Notes: generated from the sequence alone by a model not told the origin. Counted from the first letter of the stretch, positions 11,901-18,536 are shown. The stretch: DNA of 33,464 bases from an uncultured bacterium (GCA_949292215.1 CASEYW010000013.1:1-33464); one strand, 5' to 3'. Numbers and translations: made by a program.

Positions 11901-13768
11901 CTGGAAGCGTCAACTTCTACGACAGTGCGGCAGTTGAAGTCGCCGAAGGCGATGTTCCTGCGACCGTTACTGCTTATGATGATGTCCTCAACGTCGCGGC
12001 TGGTGCTCAGCTGACGCTCGGCGGTGCTGTGAACTTCGGTGCCGGTGACAACGCCGTCAACCTGGGTGCGGGAGCCTCTCTGGTTCTTGATGCGGCATGG
12101 ACGTCTGAAGCGGCATTTGTCCGCGAAGGAACCACGGATGCCGTGAACGCCGCCGGACAGACCGTTGAGGAATGGATCGCTGCCGATCCCGATAACAATA
12201 CGGCCGAAAACTTCGTAGCCAATGTTCAGGCTGGAACCGTTGCAGTTGCGATGGAAGATGCTTCCGTCTTCACCGTCAACGCTGCTGCGGCTGCCGATGT
12301 GACACTCGTCGGTATCCAGAAGGATAATCCGGACTATGAAGTCGGCGGAACGGAACCGCAGTATCTCTACGGCTCCTATGTGATCAACGGAACGGCGCTT
12401 CTGACAGGCAATGTCGGCGTTGACAGCTCCGCAGCTGCCGATGCAGAGTACACTGTCGAGCTTTCCACCGCTCTGAAGGGCAATGTCACTCTGGGCGAGA
12501 ATGCCGATACTCTGAATCTGGCTGCCGCAGTCGAAGGTGCAATCGACATGGGCAACGGCGATGATATCGTCAACCTCTCTGCCGGTGCACAGTTCACCTC
12601 CCTGAGCAACGCGGAAACGCTGAATGTCAATGGCGACTTCACCGTCAACGCTCCTGCGGTCGATGACGTTGCGGCATACAATCAGCTTGCCACAGCGACA
12701 GCGGTTGTTGTCAAGGCTGGAACCCTGACACTCGGTGCTGCTGATAACATCTCCAGCATCACGATGGAAGGCGGCGCTCTGACCGGTGCTGCGTATACGG
12801 GTGATGTCGTGGTGGAAGGCGCAGCTGCTCTGAGCGATATCACGATTGACGGTTCTGTAACATCTTCCGCGGATCTGACGCTCTCTGGAGCTCTCTATGT
12901 TGCCAATGGTCTGGTTCTGCAGCAGGCAGTTGATGCCGATGGCAATGCCGTGAATACGAATATCGCGATTGATTCCGCGACATTCAATGGCAACCTCAGC
13001 ATGCTTGCTCTCAGCAACACGACCGGATCCGACAATCAGATCTTGAATGTTACAGTCAATGGTCCGATCAGCGCGAACGGCGTTTATGTCGAAGCGAACG
13101 GAGCTCTCTCTGTGACAGGAAACGTGACTACTGGCGAAATCGCCCTCGATGCGGGTGCATCCGTCAGTGTTGCCGGAACGCTCTCCGGAGCCGATCTGAC
13201 CCTGAGCAACAATGGTACAGCAGTGTTCGGTGCGGTTGCGTATACCGGAACCGTTACTGTAGCTGCGGGTTCGTTGAGTGCCGCTTCTCTCACGGCGGAT
13301 ACCGTCAGTGGCAAAGTCGAAATCACGGGCGTCCTCACGGGACAGAATCTGAGCGCGGTGGAAGCCGAATCTCAGGCTGGAACGCTGATGTTCGTCGGCG
13401 ATGCCGCCACGTTCGCGAGTGCCAACTTCGTCGCCGATACGCTGACGAAGATCGACTTCACGAGCGCCGATCTGACCGGTGCTGTCACCGATACATCCAC
13501 GGTTGCTGACTGGGTTTCCATGGCAGCTAAGTTCGATGTCTTCGGTACCGCACTCAAGACGGGTGACTTCTACACGAACACCAACCTGAGCGATCTGGAC
13601 AGCCTCGCCACGACAGATGATGTTACCGGCGATATGTCCATCACCTTCCAGGATGGCATCGTGTTCACGAAGCTCTCCGGCGGAACTGACTACGAGTACA
13701 CGGATGCAAACAGCAACAAGTACAAGCTGGGTCTCTCCGGCAATACACTTGGCATTGCTTCCGTCTAA
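2915..13768 (+). CDS. Giant beta-helical / RTX-like repeat protein, probably exported
   Basis: 3617 residues, ATG at 2915 with aaaggag upstream. I see no cysteine, very few His, and an acidic composition. There is no Sec signal peptide: the N-terminus is MAKRITKKETINSVVIETSE. Residues ~120-330 hold glycine-rich repeats of the form (V/L/I)(Y/F)GGG...VNG. Residues ~495-700, ~1210-1240, ~2860-2900 and ~3190-3230 hold RTX-like turns such as GGGDDVLEIGAGA, GAGDDTLTM, GYGDDTITLNG and GNGDDIVNLSAGA. Residues ~1280-2830 are dominated by a degenerate repeat G-x-(V/I)-x-M...(S/A)NT(I/L)T. No autotransporter barrel, sortase motif or peptidase domain is visible; the C-terminus ends YKLGLSGNTLGIASV. Glycine/Asp-rich turns without a signal peptide suggest type I secretion, but no transporter genes are in the window. 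A surface adhesin or S-layer-like fibre is the best guess. Confidence 0.93.
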   Translation: MAKRITKKETINSVVIETSEEAIANAEVIATDAASSVSVFTGATKAGETKTVAKTTVKGGASNAAVRDVAVGATFAPGENSLDENGVNQFSSDYIVDASGEKRSVQWTLDKNGKIVAPKLAKGESFVSEIVINSDNEISIENVAVKGSVYGGAVARDIKGKTNKKDDGSVSAIVNGTSTLNLTNISVSKVFGGGAGYGSVLNGSIVSEEIPVLDGAGEPVLDTEGNPVTETISHQQAVVINYNSGKVSTLYGGGDEGSVVNGNIDINILGMAEGKISKIYAGGKNSTVNGDVTITFGPNGGNVDMSFVIDDKYIFSGVVSGGGDGKNAIVNGRSDLVFSNYSAEFKGTIKDFETVTISGQSNVTFTKGQDKSMKGATYQFVINDDSVGLTSAMLTWNKKVDFSKIVVSVETRQDFSIVLLSSNQLKKEEDFDFVKSITVVNEDGNALYKGSYVINYAAMYEYNEKNKLVKVRDAGTVSIEYVGSNLTFDEDIYEKVTLSDADDEVNLIAGADLKQGLDTAGGNDRVTLAEGAKITGSIDLGSGTNTLVIQKDAQLTGSLILEEGSANRITVNSGALSSIEAGDGSNNIITLNGNAVYGGGVGYWETMVPPVIGSVYIDLGDGTLQKVDADVILNENPNKIFVVGNLDLRGSNSNDTIYVNNNAAVNSIYLGGGDDVLEIGAGAKIGYTYVSPDANIIQGDSAVADIDLGSGNNVLVLKEQLGDVVVIRDNTGAIIGQTWRNNVNVVADKGSKNAIVIGKSMTVDNAALLSGSTDNTLVLSNGVVATFRSFSIGNFIGDDDAKTKFSGVYLGQNAVIQDENAQVAIIQNYAGNFESAANVYVIGNPENVPSNIEKYYSKDTEGVDSARIVSNSNITLVEGAAVANSQLSAANTVTVREGATVSDTRIWNTETVRLAGTVSGGSVESVDRLVITSVDALVGKIDDVDTVWFNLPGAEYVNEALSISNIGALLIDADSTVTVGSFDGSFLWEDDNYVMMSFENNAKFIAGQNIVIDDADVAQTFEAGYSVEIFGTIDADVTFNGNTVKILSGRNDDVVNSAIAITGDIVGAADFVIGKGVSTWFDVAQFQNFAETTFTVESDAFLAFDGVISAEDQAALIESVKLDTNGKFGLGAWLVIQNWNGTFDMDVDGVVGGFDQNPELTVLNFTDLYVKNNATINGQILMNDAANNIVIGENVTVNGARDLYDYGAILTQGGDDTMEIRAGSVINGAIDMGAGDDTLTMTGVTVNYAVNQQQGDKVAAPVIAGVETLNLNDGNVINGSAFFSGSNEINSDGVNTVNGKFVFGANSANEINVNSGTLSVNEIAFAGYDADAQQFVNEASTAAASNKINVKGELALNAGLELKATGANEINVDGGTISGITEIEMNGGKNVNADAQVTKVNAAASNTLKVAGSEVSLTSVDMVAGTKNAVEVAETGVLTVDHLDMSGAITMPTDLDDPESKGAVVAAAGTNEIKNKGTLNLGSVHAAGTANTVENSGTLDVLDAVVLAGAVTVGDDAKVTYSAAETNEIKNTASLSASSLVMRGDANTINSIGTVEVAGSLDMIGQVVVDPNADVADREVVNGAGSNTIALFDSENKASLDAHTASLSAAMINLNGENNTINGKVVLDTTNDKLVDSSNSITAGAINTTVAGAVNMESAAGANAIDMGIAGNVVGVVLTDSKVTFGPTAQAINGDVTMTSVDADGNGGTNKLALDIALASTNDSDIVAGDLSVALTGDVAMTGQTNTLSGNINLSVRNHGAITAGNLAVSVTGDIVMDTLNIVNASNKVTFGSAVTDDPNAGEIAYTGIAITVDGDITMKGLRSNNTLYFGNDVTYTGNIVMGNTDMTAFSASNTLTIMDVANVDIQNLTMIARKNTIVLQGEGEVSFLNDIRGAVNDFKVGKGVEIVGDIVFNDIVNEDKKGQDGYIVLANTQNVLRIEGATANNISSIASGANTTIWVGFENTPAFEDAADSVVNGDLNMGTAESTGNNALNVVSTIVTEKLEDGSEVKHGFTGTVNGNVEMNTSAAGTNTVTLKGAVIDADEDIAGSIRQVFQSVINGKVNMTSEAANTITAELATITGDVTMIGSSNTIAATKAVQFGTADTAADIAMDAVSVSGYNTGRSGNSLTLAGIAATAADLVATPEASYEGTEAEQATAGNIVMASANGSNTATITDATVGTIEMDASVVPTEMVVPGEVEKANSASNTLTLTGSVKTDSVWSDDFKAAVAVDTVNAVNTDAIVMTAANSNTFNAAYANIDGALEMTANGINTDDGKVLYNSATLSVVDVDGITMNAVVPASATTTTANNDLVISGIRTAGEVDTVKRSNVGDVTMSAASNNQLTVGMDALASIGAVTMANVVMNASGANTINVSAGTLKKYENGPAAGTEVNFRAEATAIDMNGKWNTLNVNAGTFGIKGGNVTMTNLDADGVVISNTSINMIQLSQSASLLLDNGGLQLGSAGLSVVQQLGGTYINGTEVTLQYVNEYGEYIYAWEDGATAGGDPIATTANMVTVNGKLYTTADSELVAMMNSISVTGPAVKDPTVDNPIVGADPTVSSAVFTNLVMQGVTGNSITTNAATAYKASFEANSVTMGGIADGEVVLANAMNTITVAANTFFNVATAIDMTATTSNTITANNFTNVASETDLASATVAGMFLANAGEIVKAKETLANTLGNVSMTATGIIDADGNLTTSGSNALTIGANTVAGTVAMNGVTNSLTLNGYGQMTYDVVNADKVAVNQYGNTAEQNAALAADDPTKEVVFTPVTETVIEQAAAKAEAVTFTIGNDALKAALANAAVAGAPVALTNTVVLYSGSSVASITSTDTYTYVDATDTTVTVGSNDSITLFTDATVAGAIDLGYGDDTITLNGANVSLKDIDFGAGNDVFDLNGYEITVDGDITYDGILTVKNGTITFTEGHAFVGDQDNLFFDGMTVYGNIDTNVKTLSALTVGNGTLSASISYVNEEAGELNVAVETNADGEVVGSAFAVTSTGSVNFYDSAAVEVAEGDVPATVTAYDDVLNVAAGAQLTLGGAVNFGAGDNAVNLGAGASLVLDAAWTSEAAFVREGTTDAVNAAGQTVEEWIAADPDNNTAENFVANVQAGTVAVAMEDASVFTVNAAAAADVTLVGIQKDNPDYEVGGTEPQYLYGSYVINGTALLTGNVGVDSSAAADAEYTVELSTALKGNVTLGENADTLNLAAAVEGAIDMGNGDDIVNLSAGAQFTSLSNAETLNVNGDFTVNAPAVDDVAAYNQLATATAVVVKAGTLTLGAADNISSITMEGGALTGAAYTGDVVVEGAAALSDITIDGSVTSSADLTLSGALYVANGLVLQQAVDADGNAVNTNIAIDSATFNGNLSMLALSNTTGSDNQILNVTVNGPISANGVYVEANGALSVTGNVTTGEIALDAGASVSVAGTLSGADLTLSNNGTAVFGAVAYTGTVTVAAGSLSAASLTADTVSGKVEITGVLTGQNLSAVEAESQAGTLMFVGDAATFASANFVADTLTKIDFTSADLTGAVTDTSTVADWVSMAAKFDVFGTALKTGDFYTNTNLSDLDSLATTDDVTGDMSITFQDGIVFTKLSGGTDYEYTDANSNKYKLGLSGNTLGIASV

Positions 13769-13781
13769 TCGGTGATCACAG

Positions 13782-13809
13782 GCTGTTCCGGTTTTCGGAC
13801 CGGAACAGC
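13782..13809 (+). terminator. Perfect hairpin after the giant gene
   Basis: GCTGTTCCGGT (13782-13792) pairs perfectly with ACCGGAACAGC (13799-13809), with a six-base loop. It begins 13 bases after the stop codon. No T run follows, so it may protect the 3' end of the mRNA rather than terminate by itself; a true terminator follows at 13841. Confidence 0.6.
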
Positions 13810-13840
13810 TCACTGAAACGCCAAACAGGAACAATTAACC

Positions 13841-13884
13841 CTCCGCCGTTCAGGATGATGAGTCCTGGACGGCGGAGTTTTTTT
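13841..13884 (+). terminator. Rho-independent terminator of the giant-protein locus
   Basis: CTCCGCCGTTCAGGA (13841-13855) pairs with TCCTGGACGGCGGAG (13863-13877), 15 base pairs including one G-U, with a 7-base loop, followed directly by seven T residues (13878-13884). It separates the giant gene from mnmG. Confidence 0.9.
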
Positions 13885-13933
13885 CCCGTGGATTCGGGAT
13901 GAAATCTGTTTTCCAATTAATTTTCAAAGAAAG

Positions 13934-13962
13934 TTATGTTTTTCGGAAACAGAGTGTATATT
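13934..13962 (+). promoter_or_regulatory. Possible promoter of mnmG
   Basis: TATATT (13957-13962) lies 17 bases after TTATGT (13934-13939). The -10 is good and the -35 weak. The position, after the terminator and about 30 bases before the TTG start at 13992, is right. It lies inside the upstream extension of the mnmG frame, which supports the later start. Confidence 0.4.
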
Positions 13963-13991
13963 ATTGCTTCAAGTGTTTTCGGAGGCATAAG

Positions 13992-15875
13992 TTGAGCGAG
14001 GAATTTTTTGATGTTGTGGTGGTGGGCGGAGGACATGCCGCATGCGAAGCCGCACTGGCTTCCGCGAGAGCGGGTGCATCGACCCTTCTGCTTGCAATCA
14101 ATCTGGACCACATTGCGCAGATGAGCTGCAATCCGGCGATCGGGGGAATTGCGAAAGGACACGTTGTCCGGGAGATTGACGCTCTGGGGGGAGCGATGGG
14201 ACGCGTGACCGATGCGGCGTCGCTTCAGTTCCGTCTTCTGAATCTCCGCAAGGGGCCGGCGGTCTGGTCGCCGCGTTCCCAGTGCGATAAGGTCTGTTAC
14301 CAGAAGGCGATGAAACGGGAGCTGGAACTTCAGGAGAATCTTCAGCTCCGGCAGGGAACCGCCTGCTCCTTTCTGCTGGAAAACGGACGGATTGCCGGTG
14401 TGGTCAGCGAGCTGGGCGAGGAATTTCATTCCAAAGCGGTCGTTCTGGCGACGGGAACCTTTCTGCACGGAAAGATGCATTACGGGTTGCGGAACATGCC
14501 GGGGGGACGAGCCGGAGATCCGCCGTCCATTGAGCTTGCCGAGGCGCTGAGGGATCAGCTTCATCTGCGAATGGGACGCCTGAAAACGGGAACTCCACCG
14601 CGGATTCTCGGCAAATCCATTGATTTTTCCCACATGGAGACGCAGTCCTCGGATGATGTTGAGGAGCATTTTTCCTTTTTCCCCGAGGATTCGGTTCGTC
14701 CGCGGGTGGAACATAAAAATGTGCCGTGTCATCTGGTTTACTCCAATCAGGCAACGGCGGAAATTGTGCGTCGGAATCTGGATCAGGCTCCGATGTACCG
14801 CGGAGTAATCGAAGGCATCGGAGCACGCTATTGTCCCTCTTTTGAGGATAAAGTGGTCCGGTTTGCGCACCATGAGCGCCATCTGCTCTACATTGAGCCG
14901 GAAGGGGAGAATACCGATGAATATTACATCAACGGTATTTCGACCAGTCTGCCGCCGTCCATCCAGATCCGGATGCTCCGTACAATTCCCGGTCTGGAAC
15001 GAGTGGAGATTGCCCGCTATGCGTATGCGATAGAATATGATTTTGTATATCCGGAAGAGCTTTCTCGCAGTCTCGGAGTCAAGAAATATCCCGGACTGTT
15101 CCATGCGGGTCAGATCAACGGAACAAGCGGATACGAGGAGGCCGCAGGGCAGGGGCTTGTCGCCGGACTCAATGCGGCTCGTTTTGCCGCCGGACTTGAT
15201 CCGGTTGAATTCGGACGTGACGAGGCGTACATCGGCGTGATGATCGACGATCTTGTCACGAAAGAGATTGTTGAGCCTTACCGTCTGTTTACAAGCCGTG
15301 CCGAGCACCGCCTTGCTTTGCGTCAGGACAACGCCGATTTCCGTCTGTGCGAAAAAGCGTATTCGCTCGGGCTTCTTCCGCAGAATAAATACGATCAGTT
15401 CAAAGAGTATTCCGCTCTGTGCGATTCTGCGGAAGCCGCCTGCCGCACGCAGAAAATGCACGGCAGAACCTTGTGGGATTGTCTCAAGGATGCGCAGGGA
15501 ACCGTGGATGCGGCAAACCCGCCGTTCGACTGTTCCGCTGTCGGGCTGGATTGTTCGCTCTATCTGCACCGCCGTGTACTGCGGCAGCTCGCGGTCCGTT
15601 CGCATTACGAGGGATATCTGAAACGGGAGGAACAATCCATTGCCAAACTGCATTCGCTGGAAGCGTGGCGCATTCCGGAGGAATTCGATTATGCGGAAAT
15701 CAAGGGCCTTCGCAACGAGTCCCGGATGAAACTCATGAAAACAAAACCGACAAGTCTTGCGCAGGCAGGACGCATCGACGGCGTGACCCCTTCGGAGATC
15801 GCTCTGCTGCAGGTCCATCTTATGCGCCGGCGCCGACAGGCTGAGCTGACGGAAAAGGATGAGCCCGATGTCTGA
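13992..15875 (+). CDS. mnmG: tRNA uridine-5-carboxymethylaminomethyl modification enzyme MnmG (GidA)
   Basis: 627 residues from a TTG at 13992, with GGAGG at 13981-13985 six bases upstream. The frame is open 93 bases further to an ATG at 13899, but those residues (MKSVFQLIFKESY...) are not part of the family and cover the promoter. The family length is about 620-630. MnmG with MnmE installs the cmnm5 group on U34 of certain tRNAs, using FAD. Visible hallmarks: the Rossmann FAD motif VVVVGGGHAACEAA at the N-terminus, CNPAIGGIAKGH, ATGTFLHG, GRLKTGTPPR, GTSGYEEAAGQGLVAG and FTSRAEHRL. The last 17 bases overlap the next gene, implying cotranscription. MnmE is not in the window. Confidence 0.97.
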   Translation: MSEEFFDVVVVGGGHAACEAALASARAGASTLLLAINLDHIAQMSCNPAIGGIAKGHVVREIDALGGAMGRVTDAASLQFRLLNLRKGPAVWSPRSQCDKVCYQKAMKRELELQENLQLRQGTACSFLLENGRIAGVVSELGEEFHSKAVVLATGTFLHGKMHYGLRNMPGGRAGDPPSIELAEALRDQLHLRMGRLKTGTPPRILGKSIDFSHMETQSSDDVEEHFSFFPEDSVRPRVEHKNVPCHLVYSNQATAEIVRRNLDQAPMYRGVIEGIGARYCPSFEDKVVRFAHHERHLLYIEPEGENTDEYYINGISTSLPPSIQIRMLRTIPGLERVEIARYAYAIEYDFVYPEELSRSLGVKKYPGLFHAGQINGTSGYEEAAGQGLVAGLNAARFAAGLDPVEFGRDEAYIGVMIDDLVTKEIVEPYRLFTSRAEHRLALRQDNADFRLCEKAYSLGLLPQNKYDQFKEYSALCDSAEAACRTQKMHGRTLWDCLKDAQGTVDAANPPFDCSAVGLDCSLYLHRRVLRQLAVRSHYEGYLKREEQSIAKLHSLEAWRIPEEFDYAEIKGLRNESRMKLMKTKPTSLAQAGRIDGVTPSEIALLQVHLMRRRRQAELTEKDEPDV

Positions 15876-16824
15876 CGGAAAGATCAGAGCGGCATTGTTT
15901 CCCGCACACGGGACGCTTCGACGGCTTTTGTCGCAGAAGCTGGCATTCGCCTCGCTTCTGATTGCTCTGCTCTATCTTGGAATTGCGATTTTTGCGGAAT
16001 TCTACACATCCTATTGTGCCGCGCACCGGATTGAGCCGGTGTATCAGGTGCGGAACGAGGCGATGCGGAATGCCCCGCCTTCACGGGAACATCTGCTCGG
16101 AACCGACTATCTGGGACGGGATGTGTTTTTCCGGGCTGTGTTTGCAGCAAAGACTGCGGTCAAAGTCGGAGTGATCGCATCGGTGATTGCAACCTTTTTC
16201 GGGGTGCTGTTCGGAATCCTTGCAGGCTATTTCGGCGGGACGGTCGATGATGTCGTGGTCTGGATCTACAGTACATTTGCGGCGATGCCGTCGCTGCTGT
16301 TTATTCTAGCGTTTGCACTGCTGGTCTCGAAGGGGTTCCTTTCGGAGTCCATGAAGAGCGCATTCGATGCGGTTGCATACGCGTTGCGGACAGAGCCCGG
16401 CATGCTGGCTGTTTATCTCGGAATCGGTCTGACAGGGTGGGTCGGACTCTGCCGGGTGGTGCGAGGCGAAGCAATGCGGATTCGCGACATGCAGTATGTG
16501 CAGGCGGCAAAGACGCTTGGAGTCGGATCGTTTTCCATTCTTCTCCGGTATGTCCTGCCGAATCTGATGCATATTGTCATCATCTATTTTACCATGCAGT
16601 TCGCGTTTGCGATCATGACGGAGGTGATTGTCAGTTACCTGGGACTCGGTGTGCAGTTCGAACCGAGCTGGGGGACGATGATCGCCGATGGACAAGAACG
16701 TCTGTGGCGCGGTATCTGGTGGGAGGTCGGCGCGGCGACCATCTTCATGTTCGTTCTTGTTCTGGCACTGAACATCCTCGGCGACGCTTTGCGTGATGCT
16801 CTGGATCCCCGTCTGAAAAGCTGA
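15859..16824 (+). CDS. ABC transporter permease, DppC/OppC type
   Basis: 321 residues; ATG at 15859 inside the end of mnmG (17-base overlap), with aaaagg just before; an alternative ATG lies at 15871. It has an N-terminal membrane helix (about residues 24-48), then the family signature HLLGTDYLGRDVFFRAVFAA, then about five more membrane segments. The EAA loop that contacts the ATPase is present (GEAMRIRDMQYVQAAKTLGV). The C-terminus NILGDALRDALDPRLKS is typical of OppC/DppC. Such subunits import peptides, nickel or other solutes together with a second permease (OppB), two ATPases and a binding protein; none of these is next to it, so it is an orphan subunit here. Confidence 0.92.
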   Translation: MSPMSDGKIRAALFPAHGTLRRLLSQKLAFASLLIALLYLGIAIFAEFYTSYCAAHRIEPVYQVRNEAMRNAPPSREHLLGTDYLGRDVFFRAVFAAKTAVKVGVIASVIATFFGVLFGILAGYFGGTVDDVVVWIYSTFAAMPSLLFILAFALLVSKGFLSESMKSAFDAVAYALRTEPGMLAVYLGIGLTGWVGLCRVVRGEAMRIRDMQYVQAAKTLGVGSFSILLRYVLPNLMHIVIIYFTMQFAFAIMTEVIVSYLGLGVQFEPSWGTMIADGQERLWRGIWWEVGAATIFMFVLVLALNILGDALRDALDPRLKS

Positions 16825-16845
16825 TCCTCCGCCGGCGGATAGGAT

Positions 16846-17568
16846 ATGAGTATGAATGGAAAAGTTTTCAAAGAAGCATTTATCTGTTCCCTGCCTGTGA
16901 TGATGGGATATCTTTCCATGGGGGCTGCATTCGGGATTCTCCTGACGGCAAACACGGGGCTGAATCCTCTCTGGTCACTGCTCATGAGCCTGACGATTCT
17001 TTCCGGCAGTCTTCAGTTCGCCGCGGTCGATATGATCTCCGGTTCGCTTTCCCTGCTGGAGATCGGTATCCTGACGCTGTTCATCAATTTCCGCTATTCC
17101 ATGTATGGGCTTTCCCTGATCCGGCGTTTCCGCGAGGCTAGATCGCGTCGATGGTATCTGATCTTCGCTCTGACCGATGAAACCTACGCGCTCCTGCTGA
17201 AGAAGCGTCCGCACGCAGGCCCCGGAGATTCTGACAACTTCATGCTGACCCTTGCCTCTCTGAATCATTCCTACTGGGTTATCGGCTGCGTGACCGGTTC
17301 CATTGCCGGAAAACTGATTGAATTCAACACGAAGGGAATCGATTTCAGCATGACGGCTCTCTTTCTCGTGATCCTGACCGATCAATGCAGAGAAAAACGG
17401 AACCGGCTTCCCGCAGTGATCGGCGGCGCGGCAACGCTGCTGTGTCGTTGCCTCTTCGGTCCGGGGAACATGCTGATCCCCGCGATGGCACTGATCCTGA
17501 TCGGGGTTCTGGTATTCCGGCGGAAACTGGATGTCTCGGATACGGAACGGGGAGGGGAGGCAGGATGA
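16846..17568 (+). CDS. azlC: AzlC-family branched-chain amino acid exporter, large subunit
   Basis: 240 residues from ATG 16846 (an ATG at 16852 is equally possible; gga-rich sequence precedes both). AzlC and AzlD together export branched-chain amino acids. The N-terminus (LPVMMGYLSMGAAFGILL) and the helix with SLTILSGSLQFAAVDMI match the AzlC family, as do NFRYSMYGLSL and ALTDETYALL. About six membrane helices are visible. The gene ends with a 4-base ATGA overlap with azlD. It follows the orphan permease after 21 bases and may be read from the mnmG promoter. Confidence 0.94.
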   Translation: MSMNGKVFKEAFICSLPVMMGYLSMGAAFGILLTANTGLNPLWSLLMSLTILSGSLQFAAVDMISGSLSLLEIGILTLFINFRYSMYGLSLIRRFREARSRRWYLIFALTDETYALLLKKRPHAGPGDSDNFMLTLASLNHSYWVIGCVTGSIAGKLIEFNTKGIDFSMTALFLVILTDQCREKRNRLPAVIGGAATLLCRCLFGPGNMLIPAMALILIGVLVFRRKLDVSDTERGGEAG

Positions 17569-17897
17569 ATCGCAATCTTTATGTCTTTCTGGCGATTATG
17601 GTGATGGCTGCAGTGACGTATTTGATCCGTCTGTTTCCATTTCTCGTGTTCGGTCGATCGGAAAAGCCACCCGAGTTCATTCTTTACATCGGCCGTGTGA
17701 TCTCTCCTGCCGCGATTGCCATGCTGGTGGTGTATTGTGTCAAGCAGGTGAATCCTTTTCTGTCGCCGTTCGGAGTGCCGGAACTGATCGCCTCCGCGGT
17801 GGTGGTTGTTCTTCACTGGTGGAAGGGAAATCCGCTTCTTTCGATCGTTGTCGGGACGGTGATATACATGATTTTCGAGCAGAAGATTTTTGTCTGA
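17565..17897 (+). CDS. azlD: AzlD-family branched-chain amino acid exporter, small subunit
   Basis: 110 residues from the ATG at 17565, which overlaps the azlC stop (ATGA). GGGGAGGGGAGG just upstream is a strong ribosome site. The longer open frame to 17385 is an overlap artefact within azlC. It has four hydrophobic segments, with the AzlD-typical TYLIRLFPFLVFGR near the N-terminus. It is the partner of AzlC in the membrane complex. Confidence 0.93.
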   Translation: MNRNLYVFLAIMVMAAVTYLIRLFPFLVFGRSEKPPEFILYIGRVISPAAIAMLVVYCVKQVNPFLSPFGVPELIASAVVVVLHWWKGNPLLSIVVGTVIYMIFEQKIFV

Positions 17898-18046
17898 ATT
17901 TCCGTCCCCCCGAATCAGAAACGCGATCTGTCCGCATGGAAACGGTTGTATTTTATACGCAAAATACCGGAATCGCAACTTTTTCAGCCTCATTTTGAGT
18001 ACAAATCATGATATTTCATGTTTTTTTCGGAAAAGCAGATTGAAAA

Positions 18047-18073
18047 AGTGGAAATATGATTTATTTTTCCACT
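18047..18073 (+). promoter_or_regulatory. Inverted repeat upstream of gcvH
   Basis: AGTGGAAA (18047-18054) and TTTCCACT (18066-18073) form a perfect 8-base inverted repeat with an 11-base gap. A weak promoter-like pair, TTGAAA (18040-18045) and TATTTT (18062-18067) at 16 bases, overlaps it. The palindrome ends 12 bases before the GGAGG of gcvH. It could be an operator or an mRNA stem controlling gcvH; no T run follows, so it is not a terminator for azlCD. Confidence 0.4.
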
Positions 18074-18099
18074 AAAACGCAACGCGGAGGATTCACGGA

Positions 18100-18468
18100 A
18101 TGAAATACTATTCGAGAGAACATGAGTGGGTGAAGCTGGATGGCGACGATGCAATCGTCGGCATTACCGGATTTGTCGCAAAGGAACTGGGAGACATCAC
18201 CTATGTTGAACTGCCGCGCGAAGGCGCCGATTTCATCGTGGGGGATTCCATCGGGATTGTAGAATCCGTGAAGGATTCCGTAGATGTGTTCTGTCCGATC
18301 AGTGGAACCGTGATTGCCATCAACAGGAATCTGGACGACGATCCCGGTATCATCAACCGTTCTCCCGAGGAAAAAGGGTGGATTTGCAAACTGGAAAATA
18401 TCGACCTCGCCGAATTCGATGATCTCATGGAAGAGGCCGATTATCTGAAATATCTGAAAACGTTGTAA
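18100..18468 (+). CDS. gcvH: Glycine cleavage system H protein
   Basis: 122 residues, ATG at 18100 with GGAGG nine bases upstream. GcvH carries the lipoyl arm that shuttles the aminomethyl group between the P, T and L proteins of the glycine cleavage system. Visible features: the N-terminal YYSREHEWV, the family block GITGFVAKELGDITYVELP, and the lipoylation site IVESVKDSVD with Lys58. The length is normal (about 125-130). GcvT, GcvP and lipoyl-attachment enzymes are not in the window, so this copy stands alone. It is followed by its own terminator. Confidence 0.96.
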   Translation: MKYYSREHEWVKLDGDDAIVGITGFVAKELGDITYVELPREGADFIVGDSIGIVESVKDSVDVFCPISGTVIAINRNLDDDPGIINRSPEEKGWICKLENIDLAEFDDLMEEADYLKYLKTL

Positions 18469-18536
18469 GCAGTGTCTCTCCCGGATTCAATTTTCCGCAG
18501 CCTTCGCGGCGGATTGTCTGATGATTGAGTCTGCAT

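Noticed and set aside
10592..13834. 1080-codon open frame on the minus strand
   Set aside because: Same cause: in-register antisense of the giant gene's second part, running across its terminator hairpin; composition is not protein-like.
13899..13991. Upstream extension of mnmG to an ATG at 13899
   Set aside because: The 31 extra residues are not part of the MnmG family and cover a promoter-like sequence; the TTG at 13992 has GGAGG at ideal spacing and gives the family length.
13917..15818. 633-codon minus-strand frame opposite mnmG
   Set aside because: The plus strand encodes an unmistakable MnmG; the antisense is in register and lacks any motif.
17948..17967. GTATTTT-6-AAAATAC inverted repeat after azlD
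   Set aside because: Only seven AT-rich pairs and no T run; too weak to call a terminator or an operator.
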